A stretch of 37,539 nucleotides of DNA from NCBI GenBank assembly GCA_945877525.1, contig CAMDVP010000003.1, positions 1 to 37,539 of the forward strand, read 5' to 3'. Below the pieces are notes generated by a model. The model searched no databases. It worked only from the letters and a program-made list of their open reading frames with translations, and was not told the DNA's origin. The first letter of the stretch is position 1. Each line of letters opens with the position of its first letter. A program made the position numbers and the translations under genes. Origin of the DNA: an uncultured Clostridia bacterium (GTDB lineage: Bacteria; Bacillota; Clostridia; Christensenellales; Aristaeellaceae). This document shows positions 24,262 through 32,843 of the stretch, piece after piece.

Positions 24262-26492
24262 CGGGGCAGGAGTGCCTCGGCGGAGACCAGCCGCTGGGTC
24301 AGGGTGGTGTAGCGCTTGAGAATGTGGTTGTTCTCCACCATCTGGCGCACCACCTCCTCCCGCCCCACCAGCACCACCAGCGACCGGGCGCGGGTAAGTG
24401 CGGTGTAGAACAGATTCCGTGTCAGCAGCATGGGCGGGCCGCCGGCCACAGGCATGACCACCACAGGAAACTCGCTGCCCTGGCTTTTGTGCACCGACAG
24501 GCAATACGCCAGGTCGAGGTTTTCCAGCTGCCCGGACTGGTACACCACCTCGCGCTCCTCGTCAAAGAGCACCGTAAGGCTATGCTCCTCTTCATCCACC
24601 TTGGTAATGAAGCCCACGTCCCCGTTGAACACCCCCGCGCCGTCCTCCCAACCGGAGACCGTCTCCTTGCGCCACTCAATCTGATAATCGTTGCGGGTCT
24701 GCATCACCTTGTCGCCCAGGCGAAACACGGTCTCGCCATAACTCAGGCTGGGCCGGCCGGGCCCGGAGGGATTCAGCGCCGCCTGCAGCAGAGTGTTGAG
24801 GGCCATCACGCCGCACTCGCCCTTCTTGGCGGGGGCCAGTACCTGGATGTTCCGCACGGCCTGGGCGGTACGCTCGTCTTCGGCATAGCCAAGGAATTTC
24901 GGCAGGCGCCGGGTCACCAGCTGCACAATGGTTTGGGCCGTCTGGGCAAAGCCCTCCTTGCGCTCAAAGAAGAAGTCGGTGCCCTTTTCGTTGAGCAGGG
25001 GCATTTCGCCATGGTTGATGCGGTGGGCGTTGACCACAATGCGGCTGGTCTCCCCCTGTCGGAAGATATCCGTCAGGCGCACCGCGGGCACCGCGCCGCT
25101 TTGGAGGATGTCCCCCAGCACGTTGCCCGCCCCCACCGAGGGCAGCTGATCCGCGTCCCCTACCAGGAGCAGCCGCGTACCCGGCTCGATGGCCCGCAGA
25201 AGCGAGCGCATGAGCATCAGATCCACCATGGAGGTTTCGTCCACGATCACGCAGTCGCCCTCGATGGGGTTTTCCTGGTTGCGGGCGAAGGAGCCCTCCT
25301 CCCCGCCGTATTCCAGCAGGCGGTGGATGGTTTTGCTTTCATAGCCGGTAGCTTCGGTCATGCGCTTGGCGGCACGGCCGGTGGGAGCGCACAGCACCAC
25401 CTCTCCCTCGGAGGAAAGCAAACGAATGATGCAGTTGATAATGGTGGTTTTACCGGTGCCGGGGCCGCCGGTGATCACCAGCACACCCTGCTCCAGGGCG
25501 CTGATGATGGCTTCCCGCTGCTTTTCGCTGAAGCGGATGCCCCGATCGCGCTCAAAGCGGTCGATGTCCCTGTGCGCGCCGCGGCTCTTCACCGGGGCCA
25601 GAGAGGCCATCAATTCGCACAGGCGCTGGGCCACCTCCCGCTCCGCCGCATCGAAGGCGGGCAGGTACACCCGTTCCTCCTCGCCGTCGCCTCCCTGAAG
25701 CACCACGTCCCGCAAAAGGGCCAGCTGCTGAATCTGCCGGTGGCACAGCGCCTCCTCCACACGGAGCAGCTGCGCGGCGCGAAGGGTCAGCTCCCGCCTG
25801 GGCAGATACACATGTCCCATGGAGGCCGCCGCGTCCCGCAGCACATACTTCACCGCCGACTGAATGCGGTGCTCGCTGTCCGGGGCAATGCCCAGCGCCG
25901 TGCCGATGCGGTCGGCCGTGAGGAAGCCCACGCCCTCCAGATCCTCGCACAGGCGGTAGGGATTCTGGCGGATGACCTCCGGAGTGCGCTCGCCGTACAG
26001 GCGGCTGATTTTCACCGACAGGCTGGCCGGAATTCCGTAGGACTGCAGAAACACCATAGCCTCCCGGGCCTGCTGCTGCTCGCGGAAGCTCTCGGCAATC
26101 TGGATCCAACGCTTCTTGCCCATCTTGGGCACTTCCTGCAGCCGCTCGGGATGCTCGCTGAGCACCGTGAGGGTTTCCTCGCCGAAATGCTGCACGATCA
26201 GCTTGGCCGTGGAGGGCCCCACGCCGTGGATCAGCCCGCTGCCCAGGTAGCGCTCGATGCCCAGGAGGGTGGTGGGCTTCTGCAGCTGGCAGGCGGAGCA
26301 TTTCAGCTGCCGTCCGTACTGCGGATGCTCTACCCACTCCCCGGAGAAAACGGCCTGCTCTCCCGCGGTCAGCTCGGGCAGCACGCCCACCACGGTGATT
26401 TCGCTGCGGCCCATCCGCGCCATGACCACCGAGTAGCCGTTTTCATCATTGCGGTACACCGTGCCCAGCACGCTGGCCTCCACCTGCTCCAT
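24258..26492 (-). CDS. recD2: RecD2-type ATP-dependent DNA helicase
   Basis: RecD2 is a 5'-3' SF1B helicase used in repair where no RecBC partner exists. The 744-residue protein has the N-terminal beta domain (1-70), helix-hairpin-helix motifs (about 90-200, LIHGVGPSTAKLI and LEGVGFLTADRIG), Walker A GGPGTGKTT at 342-350, Walker B IVDETSMVD, GDADQLPSVGAGN and the C-terminal motifs SVHKSQGSEFP and YTALTRA. The ATG at 26492 is 4-5 bases after GGAGGTGA. A promoter at 26524-26553 serves it. It heads a coupled recD2-comF-PIG-L set. Confidence 0.95.
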   Translation of the reverse strand: MEQVEASVLGTVYRNDENGYSVVMARMGRSEITVVGVLPELTAGEQAVFSGEWVEHPQYGRQLKCSACQLQKPTTLLGIERYLGSGLIHGVGPSTAKLIVQHFGEETLTVLSEHPERLQEVPKMGKKRWIQIAESFREQQQAREAMVFLQSYGIPASLSVKISRLYGERTPEVIRQNPYRLCEDLEGVGFLTADRIGTALGIAPDSEHRIQSAVKYVLRDAAASMGHVYLPRRELTLRAAQLLRVEEALCHRQIQQLALLRDVVLQGGDGEEERVYLPAFDAAEREVAQRLCELMASLAPVKSRGAHRDIDRFERDRGIRFSEKQREAIISALEQGVLVITGGPGTGKTTIINCIIRLLSSEGEVVLCAPTGRAAKRMTEATGYESKTIHRLLEYGGEEGSFARNQENPIEGDCVIVDETSMVDLMLMRSLLRAIEPGTRLLLVGDADQLPSVGAGNVLGDILQSGAVPAVRLTDIFRQGETSRIVVNAHRINHGEMPLLNEKGTDFFFERKEGFAQTAQTIVQLVTRRLPKFLGYAEDERTAQAVRNIQVLAPAKKGECGVMALNTLLQAALNPSGPGRPSLSYGETVFRLGDKVMQTRNDYQIEWRKETVSGWEDGAGVFNGDVGFITKVDEEEHSLTVLFDEEREVVYQSGQLENLDLAYCLSVHKSQGSEFPVVVMPVAGGPPMLLTRNLFYTALTRARSLVVLVGREEVVRQMVENNHILKRYTTLTQRLVSAEALLPR

Positions 26493-26523
26493 GCCCTCAC
26501 CTCCTCCGGGAAACCTGAGGTAT

Positions 26524-26553
26524 AGTATAGCACGGGGCATAAGGACATTTCAA
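26524..26553 (-). promoter_or_regulatory. Sigma-A promoter of the recD2 operon
   Basis: Minus-strand TTGAAA (26548-26553), 18-base spacer, TATACT (26524-26529). Leader of about 25 nt to the recD2 start. It lies back to back with the esterase promoter, 13 bases apart. Confidence 0.65.
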
Positions 26554-26566
26554 GGGCCGGGCTTCC

Positions 26567-26595
26567 TTGACACGCGCCGCCCGGGCCGATATAAT
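26567..26595 (+). promoter_or_regulatory. Perfect sigma-A promoter of the SGNH esterase gene
   Basis: TTGACA (26567-26572), exactly 17 bases, TATAAT (26590-26595). Transcription would begin around 26602, some 30 bases before the ATG. Confidence 0.8.
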
Positions 26596-26631
26596 GGAAA
26601 AAACGCATTTTTCGATGAAGGAGCCTTGTCC

Positions 26632-27291
26632 ATGCCTGATCTTTATCTTATCGGTGATTCCACCGTAACCGACAATACGCCGCCCTTCCGCGGCTGGGGC
26701 TGGGCGTTACCCGAACTGACCGCGCCGGACGTGCGGGTGTTCAATCACGCACAGAGCGGCCGCTCATCCCGCAGCTTCCGGGATGAAGGGCTCTTCGCAC
26801 CCGTGGAGGAGGCGCTCTCCCCCGGCGACCTTTTGCTGATCCAGTTCGGGCACAATGACGAAAAGGATGACGCCGCCCGCCACACCGACCCGGACTCCTC
26901 CTTTCCCGAGCTGCTTGGCGCCTATTGCGACGCGGCGGAACGCAAAGGCGCGCTTCCTGTGCTGATCACCCCGGTGAGCCGCCGGTACTTCATTCCGGGC
27001 GGGGATCTTCTCTACACCCACGGGGAGTATTCCCTGGTCATCCGCACCCTGGCGGCAAGGCGCGGCCTGCCCCTGTGCGACCTGAAGCGCCTGAGCCGGC
27101 AGCTGTTCCTTTCCCTTGGGGCAGAAAAAACCGCCAAACTGTTTGTGCGTCTGGCTCCCGGCGAGCATCCGGACTTTCCCGACGGGCACAGCGATATGAC
27201 CCATTTCAACGCCCAAGGCGCAAGGGTGCTGGCGGGCCTGGTGGCCGAAACACTGAAGACGGACGAACGCTGCCGGCACTTCTTCCGGTAA
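26632..27291 (+). CDS. SGNH/GDSL hydrolase, rhamnogalacturonan acetylesterase-like
   Basis: A 219-residue esterase of the SGNH fold. Block I is GDST (catalytic Ser10), the glycine block is in the QSGRSSRSFR stretch, block III is GHND (73-76) and block V is D-x2-H in HSDMTHFN near the C-terminus. The order and the PVSRR stretch after block III resemble rhamnogalacturonan acetylesterases (CE12), which remove acetyl groups from pectin. No signal peptide, so it would act on imported oligosaccharides. GGAG lies 8 bases before the ATG. It stands alone, from a perfect promoter to a hairpin terminator. Other acetyl-sugar substrates are possible. Confidence 0.82.
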   Translation: MPDLYLIGDSTVTDNTPPFRGWGWALPELTAPDVRVFNHAQSGRSSRSFRDEGLFAPVEEALSPGDLLLIQFGHNDEKDDAARHTDPDSSFPELLGAYCDAAERKGALPVLITPVSRRYFIPGGDLLYTHGEYSLVIRTLAARRGLPLCDLKRLSRQLFLSLGAEKTAKLFVRLAPGEHPDFPDGHSDMTHFNAQGARVLAGLVAETLKTDERCRHFFR

Positions 27292-27298
27292 GCGCATA

Positions 27299-27336
27299 AA
27301 CGGCTGCGGGAGGATTTTTTCCCGCAGCCGTTGCTT
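27299..27336. terminator. Terminator after the SGNH esterase gene, possibly bidirectional
   Basis: AACGGCTGCGGGA (27299-27311) pairs with TCCCGCAGCCGTT (27320-27332), a 13-bp stem. TTGCTT overlaps the plus-strand end and TTTATG the minus-strand end; both T-tracts are short. Confidence 0.7.
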
Positions 27337-27368
27337 ATTCAAAAATCATATCCTAAATATGCAGTTGA

Positions 27369-27495
27369 AGGATTTCGCCTCTGCGGAGGCGAGCAAAGGG
27401 CTTTGCGATCATCGTCGCTCCGCTTTCGACTTCCGCCTTCGGCGGACTCGCCACTGGCGAGCCGTCGCCCTTTGCAAACCTTTGCGCCGCATCCT
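27369..27495. repeat. REP-like palindromic repeat, expanded copy
   Basis: The arms match the short copy at 8741-8803: TTTCGCCTCTGCGGAGGCGA, CAAAGGGCTTTGCG, then GTCGCCCTTTG and AAACCTTTGCG. Between the arms is an extra block of about 55 bases (27407-27463) with two perfect hairpins, TCCGCC-ttc-GGCGGA and CTCGCC-act-GGCGAG. The rest of the gap to the next gene (27496-27520) is AT-rich with no feature seen. Confidence 0.7.
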
Positions 27496-27520
27496 TTATT
27501 CATTTAGAACAAGCATAGCA

Positions 27521-28609
27521 TTATTTGAACCAAAACACGAACGCCGTCGTCTGATGCAGCTCTTCATACCAATACTGGTAGGCAGGCCGGGAAGGCATGG
27601 CCTTCTTGATGCCCTGGTGCAGTGCAGCTTCGTTGTAAGGCTGATCCACCAGAAAATAGATGTACGGGTCCTTCCTGTGATCCTTGATATACCGGCCCGC
27701 ATCGTCATAGGTGGACAGGAATAGGCCGAAGTCCGGCTCAAGGGTGTTGCCAAAGAAGGACGCAAAGGCCATTGTGTTGGAATAGTCGCGGAAATACTGG
27801 TTTCCATGGAACTCATGCGTTTTCATGCGATTGAGTCCGAAGTTAAAATAGGTGTACATGCAGGCGGCGGGATGGTCGGGAATGTTGAAATCATCATAGG
27901 TCACGTCGATCATCTGCCAGTACGGGTGACCCGTAGCGGGATCGGTCAGCCGGATGGCATTCCATTGATGCAGTTTCCCGTCGGCCAAGCCCGCCTGATA
28001 GCCCACGGTGAGCCCCGACAGTCCGCCGATCAGGTAGAAGGCGTCAGCATAGGCGTCGCACTCGCCCGCGCCGTACAGGATAGCGCCATAGGCATTGTTG
28101 TACACGCTGTGTATGTCGTCCCCGGCGGTTTTGTAGGCCACATGCTCAATCAGCCAGTCGTGGATGAAGCGCTCCCTCCGTAGGTCGTTGCCCTTCGTCC
28201 AGGCTTCCTGGGACACATATCCGGCATACTGGAGCAGCTTGTTTTCCTCAGCGGTCATTTCCATGCCGCAGTTCAGCTTTTGCAGCACAGTGAAGCCGGG
28301 CATATAGGCTGCGTCCTCAAACCGCAGCGCATGGGTACGATTGGTGTACGACACTTTGTAATCATACATGCCCAGGGAAAACACCATGCCCCATATCATA
28401 TGATCTTCCTTGACAGCCGCATCCAGAATATCCGCATAGGGCGAACAATCCACCGTGAAGCTGACTTCCAGGCGGTAGACATGATCGGCTATGGCCCCCC
28501 ACAGCCATTCCAGGGCCTCATCGCGCCGGGTCGTGGCCAGAGCCTGCCCGGGAAGCCAGGCTATCACCAGCAGCGCCGCCAGCAACAGGACTGCCATTTT
28601 CCGCTTCAT
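27521..28609 (-). CDS. Secreted transglutaminase-like protein
   Basis: The start at 28609 gives a standard signal peptide (MKRKMAVLLLAALLVIAWLPGQALA, cleaved near residue 25); the ribosome site is weak (GAGGGGGC, somewhat far upstream). The 362-residue product carries a transglutaminase-like Cys-His-Asp set: GAGECDAYADAF, LHQWNAI and IDVTYDD, in the right order and spacing for the Transglut_core fold. The N-terminal part (YRLEVSFTVDC..MIWGMVFSLG) is unassigned. In clostridia such exported proteins act as peptidases or cross-linkers at the wall; no anchor is visible. A promoter at 28640-28669 serves it and it appears to be monocistronic. Confidence 0.8.
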   Translation of the reverse strand: MKRKMAVLLLAALLVIAWLPGQALATTRRDEALEWLWGAIADHVYRLEVSFTVDCSPYADILDAAVKEDHMIWGMVFSLGMYDYKVSYTNRTHALRFEDAAYMPGFTVLQKLNCGMEMTAEENKLLQYAGYVSQEAWTKGNDLRRERFIHDWLIEHVAYKTAGDDIHSVYNNAYGAILYGAGECDAYADAFYLIGGLSGLTVGYQAGLADGKLHQWNAIRLTDPATGHPYWQMIDVTYDDFNIPDHPAACMYTYFNFGLNRMKTHEFHGNQYFRDYSNTMAFASFFGNTLEPDFGLFLSTYDDAGRYIKDHRKDPYIYFLVDQPYNEAALHQGIKKAMPSRPAYQYWYEELHQTTAFVFWFK

Positions 28610-28639
28610 TTGTGGACAACGCCCCCTCTTTTTGCCCTG

Positions 28640-28669
28640 ATTATAGCAAAGGGCCGACCCCGCTGTCAA
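28640..28669 (-). promoter_or_regulatory. Sigma-A promoter of the transglutaminase-like gene
   Basis: Minus-strand perfect TTGACA (28664-28669), 18-base spacer, perfect TATAAT (28640-28645). About 25 nt of leader. Confidence 0.75.
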
Positions 28670-28718
28670 GCAAGGGCCGGCCTTGATGCTGCCCGCGATA
28701 CCCGGCACAGCCTCCGTT

Positions 28719-28740
28719 GGACGGTTGGGGCAAACCGTCC
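28719..28740. repeat. Perfect hairpin after the Ig-like protein gene
   Basis: GGACGGTT (28719-28726) pairs with AACCGTCC (28733-28740) around a 6-base loop. No T-tract follows on the minus strand, so intrinsic termination of the export operon here is uncertain. Confidence 0.5.
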
Positions 28741-28773
28741 CATGCCCTTTCATCATGATGGATGCGCAGCGCG

Positions 28774-30060
28774 CTACAGCCGGTCTTCCTCCATCCTGCG
28801 GGCTTTTCTGCGCAGCACGGTTCCCTGAATGACGCAAAGCATCATCAGCAGCACGCATCCGCCGCCAAGCCCATAGATCAGCCAGGAATCCTCGTCTTCC
28901 TGCCGTAGGGAAGTCTCCGTGTCGTCCATGACCGCAGGCGGCTCCACGGTCAGATTGATGGGCAGGAACAGCGAGGCCGTGTTGCCGTCATGGTCCTCGG
29001 CCTCCACCGACAGCGTGCCGGAGCAGTCTCCCACTGCATCCCTTCCCGGCGTAAGTGTAAGCTGTGCCTGCTTCGTTTCGCCGGGGGCAATCGTCCCTAC
29101 CAGCACGCTCTGCCCATCCGTGACGCCGGGCAGGACTGCCGTGGCCAGCACATTGACCAGATCAGCCCGGCCCATGTTCATCAGCGGCAGGGCGATGGTC
29201 AGGGAATCCCCTGCCACCACGACGCCGGGCATCCTGACGCCGCCCTGCTCCAGGCGCATCTCCTGGGTGACGGGCACGGTGTGGCCCTCCGTCTGGGTAA
29301 ACGCCTGCCCCAGAGAAACCCAATCGACGGTGATCTGCACCACATGCCGCGACACAGCCGCATTCGGTTTCACCGCAACCGGGAAGCTGACGGTCCTGCT
29401 CTCGCCCGGAGCCAGATCGTCCAGGTACAGCACATCGGCGTCCTGGGGGAGAATCTCCCCGCTTTCGTCGCGGATGCGCAGCACAGGCCGCTCCAGGGTC
29501 ACCGTCCTGCAGGGGTTGACCAGCGTCAGACTGATGCGGCTATCCTCACCCGTCTTGAGGTTGGACAGCACGCCGCATATCCGCACACGCGGCATTTCCG
29601 TACCGGACAGGCCGTCCCGGATGCGGAGGGTATAGGGGATATCGGTGCGCAGCGTCTCGCCTGCGGCCGTTTCCCCCGTGATGCGCAGGGTGCAGCCGTA
29701 GTCGCCGTTGCATCGGTCGGCATGCAGGGCCAGCGTCAGCCGTGCAGCGTACACGCCCTCCCTGTTGCGGCGGGCCGTCACGGCCATGGACTGCGGCCTG
29801 AAGGGCGACACGCTTTCATCCTGCACAAGCAGCTCCACGCGGATTGCGTCCATGGCCTTCTCCGACAGGATGGGCAGGATAAGCGTCAGCCTGTTCCCTT
29901 CGATGGACGGCTCGTAGCCCTGAAGCCAGGAGCGGCTCATACCCGGGAGCACCCGCCCCTCGTCCAAGACGAAGGGAGCGGGTTCCTCAGCGCTTCCATG
30001 GAAAAAGGGTGCGAGAAACAGGGCGGTCAGCAAGACCGCAAGGAAGAATTTGGTTTTCAT
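28774..30060 (-). CDS. Membrane-anchored extracellular Ig-like (COG1361/CARDB-type) protein
   Basis: A 428-residue exported protein: signal peptide 1-24 (MKTKFFLAVLLTALFLAPFF..GSA), several beta-sandwich repeats, a C-terminal membrane helix at about 393-416 and a short RRKARR cytosolic tail. Repeat signatures typical of CARDB/NEW3-like domains occur at least twice: DDLAPGESRTVSFPV and GTIAPGETKQAQLTL, each after a strand-rich stretch with L.N.G/L.V.P. It begins 5 bp after the FtsX permease stop and is the last gene of the export module. Likely an outer-face accessory of the ABC transporter, by context. The start at 30060 is chosen for the signal peptide; longer frames overlap the permease gene. 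Confidence 0.75.
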   Translation of the reverse strand: MKTKFFLAVLLTALFLAPFFHGSAEEPAPFVLDEGRVLPGMSRSWLQGYEPSIEGNRLTLILPILSEKAMDAIRVELLVQDESVSPFRPQSMAVTARRNREGVYAARLTLALHADRCNGDYGCTLRITGETAAGETLRTDIPYTLRIRDGLSGTEMPRVRICGVLSNLKTGEDSRISLTLVNPCRTVTLERPVLRIRDESGEILPQDADVLYLDDLAPGESRTVSFPVAVKPNAAVSRHVVQITVDWVSLGQAFTQTEGHTVPVTQEMRLEQGGVRMPGVVVAGDSLTIALPLMNMGRADLVNVLATAVLPGVTDGQSVLVGTIAPGETKQAQLTLTPGRDAVGDCSGTLSVEAEDHDGNTASLFLPINLTVEPPAVMDDTETSLRQEDEDSWLIYGLGGGCVLLMMLCVIQGTVLRRKARRMEEDRL

Positions 30061-30065
30061 CAGCT

Positions 30066-32843
30066 TCACAGCTCCCGTATGTTCTCGATAATGCTGCGGC
30101 CCATCACCCGGCGCAGCTGCCCGCGGACGCCCGCAAGGGCGCACAGGACGTTCAGCGCGGCCATGGGCAGGGCGGCAAGAAGCGCCCATGGGCGGAACAT
30201 CAGGAGCCCCGCCCAACGAATAGCCCCGCAGACCGCCGCGGCCAGGATCAGGCCGCAAACGGCAGCCATCAGCACAGGCAGACGATAGCAGCGCGCCAGA
30301 GCCGTCTCGTCCGCGCCCACTGCCCGGAACGTGCCGACCATCCGTTCATCCGCCCGAATGCGTCGGGCAATGCTCGTCACCTGCATGGACACGGACACCG
30401 CAAAAAACAGCAGCGCCATGCCCCCGAACAGCGCAATGATCTGCATCTGATAGGCGCGATCCTGGCGGCGGGTTTCCAGGCTGTTGGTAAAGGTCATACC
30501 GTGACGGTTGCCAATGCGCTCAATGCGCCGGGCCAGCAGGGCTTCCGTATCCACGTCCGGCGCGGAGGCAAGGCTCACGCAGGCCGACTCCACGCCGTTG
30601 CTTCGCAGGCCCAGGGTCACTGCGCCCTTTTCGGTGGTGATCAGGCAAGGGCAGAAGAACCAGGTTCCGCCAATGTCGAGATGTCCCTTGAGGATACCTC
30701 CCACCACAGGCACAAGGCTTGTCCGTTCCATGCCGCCATAGTAGCTGCGCAGCGCATCCTCACTCATGAGGATGGTGGGGCTGTCCGCCTGTACCCCGGC
30801 AAGCTGCATCAGGGGCAGCGTCTGACCGACGGAAAAGAAATCGTTTATCAGCACGGCGTCCCACTGCGCGGGACTGATTTCATCATCAAAGAACTGGTTG
30901 GTTTGATGCATGCCGCCCCGGTCGCCCTCTGCCCTGGCCACAATGTTCGGCGCATACACCAGCACCTCCCGGCCGCTGTCCAGGGCAGCCAAATCCACAT
31001 CCCCCGCCACCAGGTTTCCGGAAAAGTTTTCATCGTCAAGCGTGGCCACGATGACGGTCATGGGCACCATGTTCTGCTCCACCCCCGTGGCCTGCTGCAG
31101 GGCGCGGTGCTTTGCAGCGTCCAGCTCGGCATCCCTTTTGTGAAATTCATCCGGGAGGTCGAAGCTGCTCTCAATCGAATCCAGATAGGCGGTGTTCAGC
31201 CCGCCGTCTGTGACACGGACGCTGTATCGGGTCTCATAGCCGTTGGCCAGGCGCAGGGGCACATACTGCGTTTGGAAGTAGCCCGGCGTATCGTCGGGCA
31301 GCTGCAGAATGACCCTGGTGCTCAGCCGCATGTCCACCCGGCTGACCAGAGGCAGCGACCGCAGCTGATGCATGTCGCTTTGCGTCAGTCCGGCGCCCGC
31401 TTCCAGCTCCTGGACGAAGGGATCGTTCTCGACCCCTTCCAGCGTCTGCCCGCCCCCGGACAGGATAAACGCCTCCTGATAGCCCAGCGCGCTCCAGTCC
31501 ATCAGCGATGCTATAACACACAGCGTCATCAGGCATATCAGCATCAGCGCAACCATGCAGATGCTGCCCGCCTGACGCAGGGGATGCAGCCGAAACTGCC
31601 GCAGAGCAATCAGCTGGGGACCGTCAAAGGCCCTGCGGCTGTGAAAGCGCCGTGCCCTGCGCAGAAGGGCCGTATCCCGCAAAACCCCCATGGGCGTTTG
31701 CCGGGAGGCCCGCCGCAGCGGCAGTGCGGAGGAGAGAAACACGCACAGGCCGGACACCCCCAGCACAGGCAAAAGCAACCATGGCGAGGGGTGGAAAACC
31801 ATTTTCTCCGGCATCATCCGGGAGAGACCCCAGCAGGTCAGGCAGCCCAGCGCCACGCCCACGGGCAGGGCGATGATCGCCAGCAGCCATGCGTCCCGGC
31901 CCAGAAGCCGCCGGATCTGCCGCCTGGTCGCACCCACGGCACGCAGCATGCCGATGTCCTCGGTTTTCCGATCCAGCATGCTTTCCATGGCGGAGGCAAT
32001 CCCCACGCAGGCGGAAAGCAGCAGCGCACCGCCAAGCATCAGCCATAGCGCGGCCTGTTCGGCCCGCCGCTCCATCTCATACTCCGTGCTGTCATAGGGC
32101 GTGATCCGCCCGGTGACCCGGCTGATGTGGCAGCTCATGTGAAGCAGCCCGTCCTGCCAGTTTTGAATTTGGTTCAGGGTTACCAGGGGCCTGTCGGTCA
32201 TGACCCGATGGACGGTGGCGCTGCCCACCGGAAAGGGCGGATCGTCAGCGGAGATCAGGATAGCGGGTAGCTGAACCGTTCCGAAGCCCGTGGAAAACCA
32301 CCTGTCCGGGTTCAGATAGACGGTCTGCTCGCTAAGGATGCCCACCAGCGTGTAGCTGCGCTGCTCCGAAAGGCCCTCGAAGGGCTGCATGTTCCAGGTG
32401 AAGACATCGCCCACCGCCGCATTTTCCAGACCCAGCTTGTCCAGCGCACTTTGCTCAGCAGCTATTTCACCAGCTTTTTCCGGCATACGCCCCTCCACGC
32501 ACCTGCGGTACATGAGGTGATTTGCCGTTTTGTCATAGTAGCCTGTATAGACATCCGTGTTTTCTACGGACGCCGTCACGTAGATGTGTCCCAGCTGATC
32601 AAACAAATTGCTGGAACGAATCTGTTCATCCGTCACATGGGGGCTGTTCAGCAGGATGGTGTCCGCCCGTCCCAACCGGCGGGCCATTTGCTCGTTACCG
32701 GCTTCCAGCGTGCCATGGATGCACAGCACAGCCGTGCATGCCAGATACACCGCCAGGAAAATACCCGCGGCCAGGCTGGCGTAGGATTTGCGGTAATGCC
32801 TGAGACTGGCCCACGCCACCCTGTTCATGGTGAGGCGTTTCAT
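30066..32843 (-). CDS. FtsX/MacB-type ABC transporter permease with two FtsX domains
   Basis: A 925-residue permease. One helix near 20-45 is followed by an outer domain (about 46-265), an FtsX-like core of helices (about 268-380) with the telltale DRKTEDIGMLRAVGATRRQI, a helix near 430-455, a second large outer domain (about 456-790) and a second FtsX core with RRIRADERMVGTFRAVGAD. Two FtsX units in one chain suggest it works without a second permease subunit. Relatives export lipoproteins, peptides or toxins by mechanotransmission, or sense antimicrobial peptides. Its ATG overlaps the ATPase stop as ATGA. Substrate unknown. Confidence 0.85.
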   Translation of the reverse strand: MKRLTMNRVAWASLRHYRKSYASLAAGIFLAVYLACTAVLCIHGTLEAGNEQMARRLGRADTILLNSPHVTDEQIRSSNLFDQLGHIYVTASVENTDVYTGYYDKTANHLMYRRCVEGRMPEKAGEIAAEQSALDKLGLENAAVGDVFTWNMQPFEGLSEQRSYTLVGILSEQTVYLNPDRWFSTGFGTVQLPAILISADDPPFPVGSATVHRVMTDRPLVTLNQIQNWQDGLLHMSCHISRVTGRITPYDSTEYEMERRAEQAALWLMLGGALLLSACVGIASAMESMLDRKTEDIGMLRAVGATRRQIRRLLGRDAWLLAIIALPVGVALGCLTCWGLSRMMPEKMVFHPSPWLLLPVLGVSGLCVFLSSALPLRRASRQTPMGVLRDTALLRRARRFHSRRAFDGPQLIALRQFRLHPLRQAGSICMVALMLICLMTLCVIASLMDWSALGYQEAFILSGGGQTLEGVENDPFVQELEAGAGLTQSDMHQLRSLPLVSRVDMRLSTRVILQLPDDTPGYFQTQYVPLRLANGYETRYSVRVTDGGLNTAYLDSIESSFDLPDEFHKRDAELDAAKHRALQQATGVEQNMVPMTVIVATLDDENFSGNLVAGDVDLAALDSGREVLVYAPNIVARAEGDRGGMHQTNQFFDDEISPAQWDAVLINDFFSVGQTLPLMQLAGVQADSPTILMSEDALRSYYGGMERTSLVPVVGGILKGHLDIGGTWFFCPCLITTEKGAVTLGLRSNGVESACVSLASAPDVDTEALLARRIERIGNRHGMTFTNSLETRRQDRAYQMQIIALFGGMALLFFAVSVSMQVTSIARRIRADERMVGTFRAVGADETALARCYRLPVLMAAVCGLILAAAVCGAIRWAGLLMFRPWALLAALPMAALNVLCALAGVRGQLRRVMGRSIIENIREL

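Noticed and set aside
24189..26525. 778-codon plus-strand open frame opposite recD2 and comF
   Set aside because: Same antisense effect of biased GC-rich codons; translation is His/Gln/Leu-rich and featureless, and RecD2 motifs are complete on the other strand.
28719..28740. Hairpin considered as terminator of the export operon
   Set aside because: Stem is perfect but short and is not followed by a T-tract on the minus strand.
30009..32048. 679-codon plus-strand open frame opposite the FtsX permease
   Set aside because: No ribosome site, no recognisable domain, and the minus-strand permease has clear FtsX motifs and membrane helices.
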